Of a stretch of 64,000 nt of DNA, positions 44,116-51,440 are shown in pieces. Positions within the stretch are counted from its first letter, which is position 1; each line of letters begins with the position of its first letter. The notes under the pieces are model-generated. The model was not told the origin of the DNA. It saw nothing but the letters and a program-made list of their open reading frames with translations, and ran no database searches. Source of the stretch: an uncultured Faecalibacterium sp. (lineage in GTDB: Bacteria > Bacillota > Clostridia > Oscillospirales > Ruminococcaceae); the NCBI GenBank assembly GCA_934503275.1, contig CAKSVD010000002.1, forward strand, positions 136,493 to 200,492, written 5' to 3'. A program made the translations under genes and the position numbers.

Positions 44116-45264
44116 ATGGCTGACCGCATTGTTCTGAATACCATCTCCTACCACGGCCACGGTGCCATCGAGAACATCGTTCCCGAACTGACCGCCCGCG
44201 GCTACAAGAAGGCTTTCGTCTGCTCCGACCCCGACCTGATCAAGTTTGGCGTTACCAAAAAGGTCACCGACCTGCTGGATGCTGCAAACTTTGCCTACGC
44301 TGTTTATAGCGAGATCAAGCCCAACCCCACCATCGCCAACGTGCAGGACGGCGTGGCTGCCTTTAAGGCTGCCGAGGCAGACTGCATCGTGACCATCGGC
44401 GGCGGCTCCTCCATGGATACCGCAAAGGCCATCGGCATCATCATCAATAACCCCGAGTTTGCGGACGTCCGCTCTCTGGAGGGTGTTGCTCCCACCAAGA
44501 AGCACGCTGTGTTCACCATTGCAGTGCCCACTACCGCCGGCACTGCTGCCGAGGTCACCATCAACTACGTCATCACCGACGTGGAGAAGAAGCGCAAGTT
44601 CGTCTGCGTGGATACCAACGATATCCCCGAGATTGCTGTGGTCGACCCCGATATGATGTCCTCCATGCCCAAGGGTCTGACCGCCGCCACCGGTATGGAT
44701 GCGCTGACCCACGCCATCGAGGGCTACATCACCAAGGGTCACTGCGTCATCTCCGATATGTTCCATCTGGAAGCTATCAAGCTGATCAGCCAGAGCCTGC
44801 GCGGCGCTGTGCAGAACACCCCGGAGGGCCGCGAGGGCATGGCTCTGGGCCAGTACATTGCCGGTATGGGCTTCTCCAACGTGGGTCTGGGCATCGTGCA
44901 CTCCATGGCACACGGCCTGTCTGCCTTGTATGACACCCCGCACGGTGTGGCCTGCGCCATCCTGCTGCCGGTGGGTCTGGAGTACAACAAGAGCGTTGCC
45001 GGCGAGCGTTACCGCGCCGTGGGCAAGGCCATGGGCGTTATGGGCATCGATGAGATGAACGATGTGGAGGCCGCTGATGCGACCATCGCCGCCGTCAAGC
45101 AGCTGAGCGCAGACGTGGGCATCCCCGCAAACCTGCACGGCATCCTGAAGGAACAGGATATCCAGTTCCTCGCCGAGTCCGCTTTTGCAGACGCCTGCCG
45201 TCCCGGCAACCCCCGCGACACCAGTGTGGAGGAGATCGTGGAGCTGTATAAGAGCCAGCTGTAA
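44116..45264 (+). CDS. fucO: Iron-containing alcohol dehydrogenase, FucO (lactaldehyde reductase)-like
   Basis: 382 residues, group III alcohol dehydrogenase. The NAD loop is TIGGGSSMDTAKAIGI (about 94-109); Fe2+ ligands lie in GMDALTHAIEGY (Asp and His) and in HSMAHGLSALYDTPHG (two His). Sequence tone is of 1,2-propanediol oxidoreductase FucO, which reduces lactaldehyde; other aldehydes are possible. No fucose or rhamnose genes are nearby. It would regenerate NAD+ in fermentation, in line with the possible Rex site. The ribosome binding site is TTTGGAGG. Confidence 0.88.
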   Translation: MADRIVLNTISYHGHGAIENIVPELTARGYKKAFVCSDPDLIKFGVTKKVTDLLDAANFAYAVYSEIKPNPTIANVQDGVAAFKAAEADCIVTIGGGSSMDTAKAIGIIINNPEFADVRSLEGVAPTKKHAVFTIAVPTTAGTAAEVTINYVITDVEKKRKFVCVDTNDIPEIAVVDPDMMSSMPKGLTAATGMDALTHAIEGYITKGHCVISDMFHLEAIKLISQSLRGAVQNTPEGREGMALGQYIAGMGFSNVGLGIVHSMAHGLSALYDTPHGVACAILLPVGLEYNKSVAGERYRAVGKAMGVMGIDEMNDVEAADATIAAVKQLSADVGIPANLHGILKEQDIQFLAESAFADACRPGNPRDTSVEEIVELYKSQL

Positions 45265-45286
45265 GTTGTAAAATAAGAACACCGAG

Positions 45287-45320
45287 AGCCGCTGCACCGT
45301 GCTTGTGCAGCGGCTTTTTT
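45287..45320 (+). terminator. Terminator after the alcohol dehydrogenase gene
   Basis: AGCCGCTGCAC/GTGCAGCGGCT (45287-45297/45305-45315) and six Ts. Confidence 0.85.
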
Positions 45321-45340
45321 AACGGAAAATGTTTTTAATT

Positions 45341-45380
45341 GCATCGTTCCGGGCAGACCGTGGTCTGCCCGGAATGATGC
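45341..45380 (+). other. Isolated 19-bp hairpin
   Basis: GCATCGTTCCGGGCAGACC / GGTCTGCCCGGAATGATGC (45341-45359/45362-45380), one G-T pair, two-base loop and no T-run. It lies between the previous terminator and the next promoter, so it is outside both transcripts. Possible binding site or repeat. Confidence 0.5.
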
Positions 45381-45430
45381 TTTGGCAGAAGAAAAAGCAT
45401 AAGCCAATTGTAACATTTTCCATCGCCCTC

Positions 45431-45459
45431 TTGTACAAACCGGCGCAAGCGAGTACAAT
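45431..45459 (+). promoter_or_regulatory. SigA promoter of the CmpB-type membrane protein gene
   Basis: -35 TTGTAC (45431-45436), 17-bp spacer, -10 TACAAT (45454-45459). Confidence 0.75.
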
Positions 45460-45492
45460 CAGAGCATAAAACTAGAAGGCGAGGAAAGCGCG

Positions 45493-46800
45493 ATGACACT
45501 GAATTTCTACACGCTAAGCGTGCTATATCTGATCTATTCCTTCCTTGGGTGGGTAGGGGAGACCGTGGTGGCCACCTTCCGGGGCAAGCGGTTTGCAAAC
45601 CGCGGTATGGCATCGGGGCCGTTCTGCTTTGTGTACGGTACTACGGCCATCCTGATGGCGGTGGGCTTTGCAGATATGCGCACAAAGCCTGTGATGCTGT
45701 TTGTGGCCTGTATGCTCACGGCTACCGTGGTGGAGTGGCTCACGGCAAAGCTTTTGGAGCGGCTGCACGACCGCAAATGGTGGGACTACTCCGATAAAAA
45801 GTTCAACCTGAACGGCTACGTCTGTCTGCAGTACTCGGTGCTGTGGGGTGCGCTGGGCATGGCGACCGTGCTTTGGGGCAACGGGCTGCTGCTGCGGCTG
45901 TGCGCCCTTGTGCCCGGCTGGTTGCTGCATCCGCTGGTGTGGGTGGCGCTGGGCATTGCGGCGCTGGACCAGCTGGGCTCGGCGGTGCTGGTGGGGCGGT
46001 ATGCAGCGCAGCACCCGGTGCTGGAGCAGCTGAACCAAAAGTTGGAGGCGCGCTCCGATACCCTGCGCCGCCGCATTGCTGTGTATGTGGAAAAGCGCAT
46101 CCAGCGCGCCTACCCGGAGGCAGCACGGCGGCAGCCCACGGCAGTGCAGAAGGGGGAGGCCGACTTCCTCAGCGTGGCAGACCTGCTGTGGCTGTTCGTC
46201 ATCGGGGCGTTTCTGGGCGACATGGTGGAGACGGTGTTCTGCCGCCTGACTGCTGGGGTGTGGATGAGCCGTTCCAGCTTGGTGTGGGGGCCCTTCAGCG
46301 TGGTGTGGGGTCTGGCGCTGGCCATGGCTACCGTGCTGCTGCGGCAGGAACAGGAAAAAAGCGACCGCTACCTCTTCGCCTTTGGCACGGTGCTGGGCGG
46401 CGTGTACGAGTATGTGTGCAGTGCCGTCACCGAGCTGCTGTTCGGCACGGTATTCTGGGATTACAGCAAGTTCAAGTTCAATCTGGGCGGGCGTATCAAC
46501 TTGTTGTACTGCTTTTTCTGGGGCATTGCGGCGGTGCTGTGGATGCGCTACGGCTACCCGCTGGTGCTCAGGCTGATGAAAAAGGTGCGCAGCCATATCC
46601 GTCCGTGGATGACGGCGGCGCTGGCGGTGTTCATGACAGTGAATATGCTCACCAGTGCGCTGGCACTGGCGCGGTACGATGCCCGCACCAGCGGCGAAGC
46701 ACCTGCCAGCCAGCTGGAGGTATTTCTGGACGAGCATTTCGACAATGCCCGCATGGAACGCATCTATCCCAACGCCAAAAAAGTGACCAAGGCAGAATAA
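45493..46800 (+). CDS. Putative ABC-transporter-like permease, duplicated CmpB domain
   Basis: 435 residues. Two copies of the ABC_trans_CmpB-type domain: residues about 5-150 and about 225-375. The repeat is plain in the matched segments WWDYSDKKFNLNGYVCLQYS and FWDYSKFKFNLGGRINLLYC, and in YSFLGWVGETVV against GAFLGDMVETVF. Each half has about five membrane segments; a charged cytoplasmic linker (about 165-225) joins them, and a last helix lies near 375-395. Function is unknown; no ATPase is nearby. Transcribed alone. Confidence 0.82.
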   Translation: MTLNFYTLSVLYLIYSFLGWVGETVVATFRGKRFANRGMASGPFCFVYGTTAILMAVGFADMRTKPVMLFVACMLTATVVEWLTAKLLERLHDRKWWDYSDKKFNLNGYVCLQYSVLWGALGMATVLWGNGLLLRLCALVPGWLLHPLVWVALGIAALDQLGSAVLVGRYAAQHPVLEQLNQKLEARSDTLRRRIAVYVEKRIQRAYPEAARRQPTAVQKGEADFLSVADLLWLFVIGAFLGDMVETVFCRLTAGVWMSRSSLVWGPFSVVWGLALAMATVLLRQEQEKSDRYLFAFGTVLGGVYEYVCSAVTELLFGTVFWDYSKFKFNLGGRINLLYCFFWGIAAVLWMRYGYPLVLRLMKKVRSHIRPWMTAALAVFMTVNMLTSALALARYDARTSGEAPASQLEVFLDEHFDNARMERIYPNAKKVTKAE

Positions 46801-46814
46801 ATTCCATTTTCCCC

Positions 46815-46843
46815 TTGCGTTTTTGCCCCAAAGCAGGTATAAT
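46815..46843 (+). promoter_or_regulatory. Promoter of the riboswitch-controlled antiporter gene
   Basis: -35 TTGCGT (46815-46820), 17-bp spacer, perfect -10 TATAAT (46838-46843). The start site falls just before the riboswitch. Confidence 0.82.
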
Positions 46844-46852
46844 ACCCTCTGG

Positions 46853-47001
46853 ATAAAAGGGAGTAAGGGGCGTACCTTGGTTAAAAACTGGTGCGCTGTG
46901 CTGCAGCGACAAACCCGGCAGAGATGCCCGATGCAGTACCGGATGCTTGAGACTTTTATCACATTTTCCCGTTTGGGCTGGATGTGATAAGGGTCTTTTT
47001 T
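46853..47001 (+). promoter_or_regulatory. yybP-ykoY (Mn2+) riboswitch with expression platform
   Basis: The 5' strand AAAAGGGAGTA (46855-46865) and the 3' strand GCTTGAGACTTTT (46945-46957) are the conserved L1 and P1/L3 ends of the yybP-ykoY class; AAAAG and CTTTT close P1, and hairpins lie between. The 3' strand is also the 5' arm of a terminator AGACTTTTATCACAT/ATGTGATAAGGGTCT (46950-46964/46982-46996) with a T-run to 47001. Ligand-stabilised P1 would therefore block the terminator: an ON switch for high Mn2+. Confidence 0.87.
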
Positions 47002-47042
47002 ATTGCGCTTCTGCCGACATCATTCAAAAAAGGAGAGATTTT

Positions 47043-48002
47043 ATGCTGATCCCTGTTCTATTGTTTATCGTGGGTCTGTTGTGCCTGATCAAGGGCGGCG
47101 ACTGGTTTGTGGACGGTGCCACCGGCATCGCCCGCCGCTTCCATGTGCCGGAGCTGCTCATCGGTGCCACGGTGGTGTCCATCGGTACCACCCTGCCGGA
47201 GGTCATGGTGTCCACCACCTCTGCCCTCACCGGTCACGGCGAGATCGCCTACGGCAACGCCATCGGCTCGGTCATCTGCAACGCTGCACTGATCGCAGCT
47301 ATTACCATTGCAGTGCGCCCGGGCAAGGTTGACCCCAAGAGCCTGCGCACCCCGGTGGCCTTCTTCTTTGTGGCTGCCGCCTTCTATGCCGGTGTGGCCT
47401 ACACCACCGGCTCCTTCACCCGCCCGGTCGGCCTGATCCTGCTGGCCATGTTCGTGGCTTACATCGTGTGCAACGTGCTGGCCATGAAGAACGCTCCCGC
47501 CCCGGAAGAGGAGGAGCAGGCAGAGGAAGGCCCCTTTGCCAAGGAACTGGGTCTGCTTGTCATCGGTGCAGTGCTTATTGCTGTGGGCGCTGACCTGCTG
47601 GTGGACAACGGCACCCTCATCGCACAGGCACTGGGCGTGCCGGAGTCTGTCATTGCGCTGACCTTTGTGGCACTGGGCACCTCGCTGCCGGAACTGGTCA
47701 CCGCCATCACCTCGCTGGCCAAGGGCCACGGTGCGCTGTCGCTGGGCAACGTTATCGGTGCAAACGTGTTCAATCTGGTGCTGGTCAGCGGCGTGTCCGT
47801 CACGCTGGCACCCTTCAGCATCCCGCAGAACGCTACCATCGCAGGCATGAACGCCTCGCTGGTGATGGATATCCCGGTCATGTTTGCCGTGATGCTGCTG
47901 CTCACCCTGCCCGCTTTGATCAAGGGCAAGCTAAGCCGCCCGCAGGGCATTGCACTGCTGTGCATCTATGCCGCCTTCTGCGTCGTGCAGTTCAGCATCT
48001 GA
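47043..48002 (+). CDS. YrbG-type calcium/sodium antiporter family protein, likely metal exporter
   Basis: 319 residues, about ten membrane helices in two inverted halves, each with the alpha-repeat signature: GTTLPEVMVSTTSALTG (about 57-73) and GTSLPELVTAITSLAKGHG (about 216-234). An acidic cytoplasmic loop (PEEEEQAEEG, about 158-167) joins the halves. The family exchanges Ca2+ for Na+ or H+. The Mn2+-sensing riboswitch directly upstream argues that this member exports Mn2+ (inference). ATG 47043 follows AAAGGAGAG. Single gene. Confidence 0.9.
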   Translation: MLIPVLLFIVGLLCLIKGGDWFVDGATGIARRFHVPELLIGATVVSIGTTLPEVMVSTTSALTGHGEIAYGNAIGSVICNAALIAAITIAVRPGKVDPKSLRTPVAFFFVAAAFYAGVAYTTGSFTRPVGLILLAMFVAYIVCNVLAMKNAPAPEEEEQAEEGPFAKELGLLVIGAVLIAVGADLLVDNGTLIAQALGVPESVIALTFVALGTSLPELVTAITSLAKGHGALSLGNVIGANVFNLVLVSGVSVTLAPFSIPQNATIAGMNASLVMDIPVMFAVMLLLTLPALIKGKLSRPQGIALLCIYAAFCVVQFSI

Positions 48003-48028
48003 TCTAAGGGAAATCCATAAAATTATTT

Positions 48029-48065
48029 AAGGCTGCTGCACAAAACACTGTGCAGCAGCCTTTTT
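48029..48065 (+). terminator. Terminator of the antiporter gene
   Basis: Perfect 14-bp stem AAGGCTGCTGCACA/TGTGCAGCAGCCTT (48029-48042/48049-48062) and Ts. Confidence 0.88.
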
Positions 48066-48066
48066 A

Positions 48067-48183
48067 TGTGGGACGATTTTGAATGCGCTCCGCATTTGCT
48101 CTGCGCATATTCAGCGGAAAAATTATTTATAGTTTCGGGCTTCCGGAGCGTCAGCGGACGCTCCGGAAGCCCATTTTCACGGG
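48067..48183 (+). repeat. UNCG-type hairpin repeat, copy A
   Basis: A head GAATGCGCTCCGC ... GCGCATATTCAGCGGAA, an A/T-rich joint, a perfect 16-bp hairpin (48137-48152/48157-48172, loop AGCG) and the tail ATTTTCACGGG (48173-48183). Head and tail recur near 63580-63870, while the hairpin arms differ in sequence. It may also end leftward transcription from the AraC gene. Confidence 0.7.
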
Positions 48184-48216
48184 TAAAATCATAGCGAAGC
48201 CATGTTTTTACAACAA

Positions 48217-49047
48217 TCACCCCCGGGCGTCCTGCCGGGTGGTGCTGAAGTACTCCTTGGGGGTCATGCCGTACTCCTTTTTGAAGGCGCGGAAAAAGTG
48301 GTTGTAGCCGCCAAAGCCGCTGGTCTTGTACACCTCGGTGATGGGCAGTCCCTGCTCGATGAGGGTGCAGCAGCGGTCTAACCGCGCCTTCACGATATAG
48401 CGGTGCACCGTCTGCCCGGTCTGGCGCTTGAATTCCCGGGCAATATGCTCCCGGGAGACGAAGAACTCCTTCTCCAGCCGCTCCAGCGTCAGCTCCTCGG
48501 TAAGGTGCGCCTGAATAAACAGGAACACCTCGTCCAGCATCAGGTGGTGGCGGCTGACCGGCGCGGTGTGGAACTCGGCGTGGATGCAGGCACGCAGCGC
48601 CAGCACCACGAACATTTGCAGAATACCGTGCTCAAACGCCGCTGCGCCGAACTGGGTGCACTCCTGCGGGAGCATCAGCAGCTTCCGGGCAAGGTTTTTC
48701 AGCAGCATATAGATCTGGCTGTCCGGCCGGACAGCCACCTGCCGGAAGGGCACCACGTTGAAGCTTTTTTCAAAGTCGGTGTCCGCGTCCGAAAGCTGCG
48801 CCAGTGTCTGGGGGGACAGCTGCACCCGGATAAGCTCCAGCGGGCCGTAGGCGCCGGCGTATTCCAGCTTGCCGCCCTGACCGGGCTTGAAGATGATGAG
48901 GTTCTGCTGTTGGGCGGGCAGCACCACCTCGCTGCACCGGAACACACCGCTGCCCCGCATGACCAGAAACAAGTCGTAATACGCGCCGGAATAAAACTCC
49001 CGGACGGCGCTCTGCTCAAAAAAATAACGCTTGACTGTATAGTTCAC
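48217..49047 (-). CDS. AraC family transcriptional regulator
   Basis: 276 residues. An N-terminal cupin-like sensing domain (about 1-150: GAYYDLFLVMRGSGVFRCSEVVLPAQQQNLIIFKPGQ) precedes a C-terminal double helix-turn-helix (about 175-275: LERLEKEFFVSREHIAREFKRQTG and ITEVYKTSGFGGYNHFFRAFKKEYGMTPKEYF). The start is GTG 49047-49045, fixed by GGAGG eight bases upstream; longer in-frame starts reach into the divergent promoter. It is transcribed away from the transporter-esterase-reductase unit and most likely activates it on sensing the substrate. Confidence 0.88.
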   Translation of the reverse strand: MNYTVKRYFFEQSAVREFYSGAYYDLFLVMRGSGVFRCSEVVLPAQQQNLIIFKPGQGGKLEYAGAYGPLELIRVQLSPQTLAQLSDADTDFEKSFNVVPFRQVAVRPDSQIYMLLKNLARKLLMLPQECTQFGAAAFEHGILQMFVVLALRACIHAEFHTAPVSRHHLMLDEVFLFIQAHLTEELTLERLEKEFFVSREHIAREFKRQTGQTVHRYIVKARLDRCCTLIEQGLPITEVYKTSGFGGYNHFFRAFKKEYGMTPKEYFSTTRQDARG

Positions 49048-49262
49048 CAAAAAAACCTCCGTGAAACTGTCATGTGCAACAGTTTGTTGTACACAACAGA
49101 AAAGTACAACTGTTATAATTGCATAATACATCAATTTGTAATAGTTTTCAATCATTTTTTGGATATGTATTGATGGAAATTTAACGTATAATGCAAAGTG
49201 TAGAAAAGAGACTTGTGCGAAAAGTCTCGTGGTTTCACTGTTTTTAAGGAGGATAAAACACA
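49048..49262. promoter_or_regulatory. Divergent control region between the AraC gene and the transporter unit
   Basis: A/T-rich in a GC-rich genome. Rightward -10 TATAAT (49187-49192) has no good -35, as expected for an activator-dependent promoter. Leftward, TTACAA-18-TATAAC reads on the minus strand near 49136-49107. Between 49078 and 49113 related short words repeat (AACAGTTTGTTGTAC, ACAACAG, GTACAACTGTT), a likely AraC binding area. Confidence 0.55.
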
Positions 49263-50651
49263 ATGGACCAGAAAAAGACCATCCGACCCTTCTCCATGAA
49301 GGACAAGATCGGCTATACGCTGGGCGATCTGGGCTGCTGCTTCACCGAGCAGTACCGCGCCATGTATCTGTCGATCTTCTACACCCTGATCCTGCAGGTC
49401 AACCCCTTCCACGTGGGTATCCTGCTGCTGATCACCAAGATCTGGGACGCCGTGAATGACCCCATCATCGGTGCCATCGTGGACTCCCGCAAGGCCACCA
49501 AGGGCGGCAAGTTCATCCCGTGGATCCGCGCCTTCTCCTTCCCCATGGCAGTGCTGTGCATACTTGGCTTTGTCAATGTAGGCAATATCAACTACGGCCT
49601 GCGTCTGGCCTACATGTTCGTCACCTACGTTCTGTACGAGGCGCTGTACACCTGCGTCAACGTGCCCTTCGGTACTCTGTCCAGCGTGATGACCGATGAT
49701 GTCAGCCAGCGCACCGCACTGTCCCGCTACCGCAGCCTTGGCGGCACCATCTTCATGACCGTCATGGTCATGATCGGCCCCCTGTTCCTGTATGTGGACA
49801 ACAAGCCCGTGGCTGGCCGCTTCCTGATGCTGGCCTGCATCTGCGCTATGCTGGGTCTGCTGTGCCTGCAGATCACCTGCGTGTGGTGCAAGGAGCGCGT
49901 GGAAGTGCCCGAGCGTCCGCAGGGCGAAAAGCTGAACTACCTGCACGTGCTCAAGGAGATCTCTCACAATAAGGCTCTGCTGGGCGTTATGTTCTTCAGC
50001 CTGACCGGCATGATCGGTGCTTCCGTGGTCAACGGTCTGAACACCTACCTGTATAAGGACTTCTTCGGCAACGTTAAAATTCAGGCTGTCTCCGGTATGC
50101 TGAGCGTGCTGTACGCTGTGCTGTCCTTTGCCATCACCCAGCCTCTGGCCAACAAGTTCGGCAAGAAGGAGTGGTGCTGCATGGGCGCTGGCTTTGCCGC
50201 CATCGTGTTCGGCATCCTGTTCTTCTTCCCCGTCCACAACCCTGTGGCCTTCATCGTCATCAACGGTATCTGCTATCTGGGCGCTTCCGGCATGCAGGTG
50301 CTGATCTGGGCTATGGTCAACGACGCCATCGACTACCACGAGCTGCAGACCGGCGAGCGCAACGAGGGCATCGTCTACTCCACCTACTCCTTCTTCCGCA
50401 AGCTTGCAAGCGCCATTTCCGGCAGCCTGTCCAGCTTTGTGCTGGGTGCCATCGGCTACAACGTTACCGCAGGCGCTGTGCAGACCGCAGGCGTTGTGAA
50501 CGCCATCTGGAAGAGCTACACCGGCATCTACTTCCTGGGCTACGGCATTGCAGTTGCCATCCTGTTCTTCGTCTACCCCCTGACCAAGCAGAAGACTGCT
50601 GAGATGCTGACCGAGCTGAAGGCTCGCCGCGCCGCAAAGGAGAGCAAGTAA
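49263..50651 (+). CDS. GPH family (glycoside-pentoside-hexuronide) MFS transporter
   Basis: 462 residues, 12 membrane segments. MKDKIGYTLGDLGCCF at the N-terminus, then KIWDAVNDPIIGAIVD (about 60-75) and MVNDAIDYHELQTGERNEGIVYSTYSFF (about 353-380), is the MelB/GPH signature; Asp residues of the cation site are kept. Members import glycosides or glucuronides with Na+ or H+. No glycosidase accompanies it; instead an esterase and a reductase follow, so the cargo may be a glycosylated or acidic aromatic. It is separated from the hydrolase gene by 3 bp. Confidence 0.9.
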   Translation: MDQKKTIRPFSMKDKIGYTLGDLGCCFTEQYRAMYLSIFYTLILQVNPFHVGILLLITKIWDAVNDPIIGAIVDSRKATKGGKFIPWIRAFSFPMAVLCILGFVNVGNINYGLRLAYMFVTYVLYEALYTCVNVPFGTLSSVMTDDVSQRTALSRYRSLGGTIFMTVMVMIGPLFLYVDNKPVAGRFLMLACICAMLGLLCLQITCVWCKERVEVPERPQGEKLNYLHVLKEISHNKALLGVMFFSLTGMIGASVVNGLNTYLYKDFFGNVKIQAVSGMLSVLYAVLSFAITQPLANKFGKKEWCCMGAGFAAIVFGILFFFPVHNPVAFIVINGICYLGASGMQVLIWAMVNDAIDYHELQTGERNEGIVYSTYSFFRKLASAISGSLSSFVLGAIGYNVTAGAVQTAGVVNAIWKSYTGIYFLGYGIAVAILFFVYPLTKQKTAEMLTELKARRAAKESK

Positions 50652-50654
50652 ACC

Positions 50655-51410
50655 ATGAAGATCTTACAGGTTCAGTTTAAAAACCGCAATGGCCACACCC
50701 TGCGCGGCATCGTGACCCTGCCCGACACCGAGGGCAAGGTACCCTTTGTGGTGCATCTGCACGGCTTTGCCGGCAGCTGCAGCGGCTACAAGTCCATGTA
50801 CACCCACCTGTCCCGCGCTCTGGCAGCGCAGGGCATCGGCAGCGCCCGGTTCGATTTCTACGGCAACGGCGAGAGCGACGGCGAGTTCGAGGATATGAGC
50901 TTCGACGGCCTGCACACCGATGCACAGGATATCTTTGCATGGGCAGCTGAGCAGCCCTATGTGGACAGCGAAAAGCTGTTCCTCTCCGGCCAGAGCATGG
51001 GCGGCTACATTGCCGCTTCCTGCGCACCGGTCATCCAGCCCCACGGCCTGATTTTGCTGTGCCCGGGCGCCGGGATGTGGTTTGGCTGCGCACAGCGCGC
51101 CGACGGCGTTGTGCAGACCGGCAAGGACTACACCGACATGGAGGGTCTGTGCTACAAGATGGCCTTTAACTACGAGATGGCCAAGCACCCCGACCCCTTT
51201 ACCGAGGCCAAGGGCTACAACGGCCCGGTGCTGCTGCTGCGCGCCGATGATGACCGTCTGGTGGACGAGGGCACCTGCAGCCGTTACGCACAGGTGTACA
51301 CCGCACCCGAGGTGGACACCATTGCAGGCGGCGGCCACAACTTTGCCACGCTGGCAGCCCGTGCCGCCGTGGAGGAAAAGACCGCAGCATTCATCAAAGC
51401 AAATCTGTAA
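50655..51410 (+). CDS. Alpha/beta-hydrolase, esterase of the cinnamoyl/feruloyl-esterase-like type
   Basis: 251 residues, cytoplasmic. Oxyanion HGFAG (36-40), nucleophile Ser114 in GQSMG (112-116), acid in RADDDR (Asp198-200) and His228 (GGGHNF). FYGNGESDGEFEDMS (about 69-83) is typical of the rumen and gut cinnamoyl esterases (Est1E-like). It probably cleaves a carboxylic ester, for example of a hydroxycinnamate or an acyl-glycoside, after import by the gene upstream. The exact substrate is not provable here. Confidence 0.8.
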   Translation: MKILQVQFKNRNGHTLRGIVTLPDTEGKVPFVVHLHGFAGSCSGYKSMYTHLSRALAAQGIGSARFDFYGNGESDGEFEDMSFDGLHTDAQDIFAWAAEQPYVDSEKLFLSGQSMGGYIAASCAPVIQPHGLILLCPGAGMWFGCAQRADGVVQTGKDYTDMEGLCYKMAFNYEMAKHPDPFTEAKGYNGPVLLLRADDDRLVDEGTCSRYAQVYTAPEVDTIAGGGHNFATLAARAAVEEKTAAFIKANL

Positions 51411-51440
51411 AGCAAAGCGTATCTGCAAGGAGGCTTTCGT

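Noticed and set aside
48403..49173. 256-codon plus-strand frame opposite the AraC gene
   Set aside because: Shadow of the AraC coding sequence; His/Gln-rich translation, no domain, no ribosome binding site.
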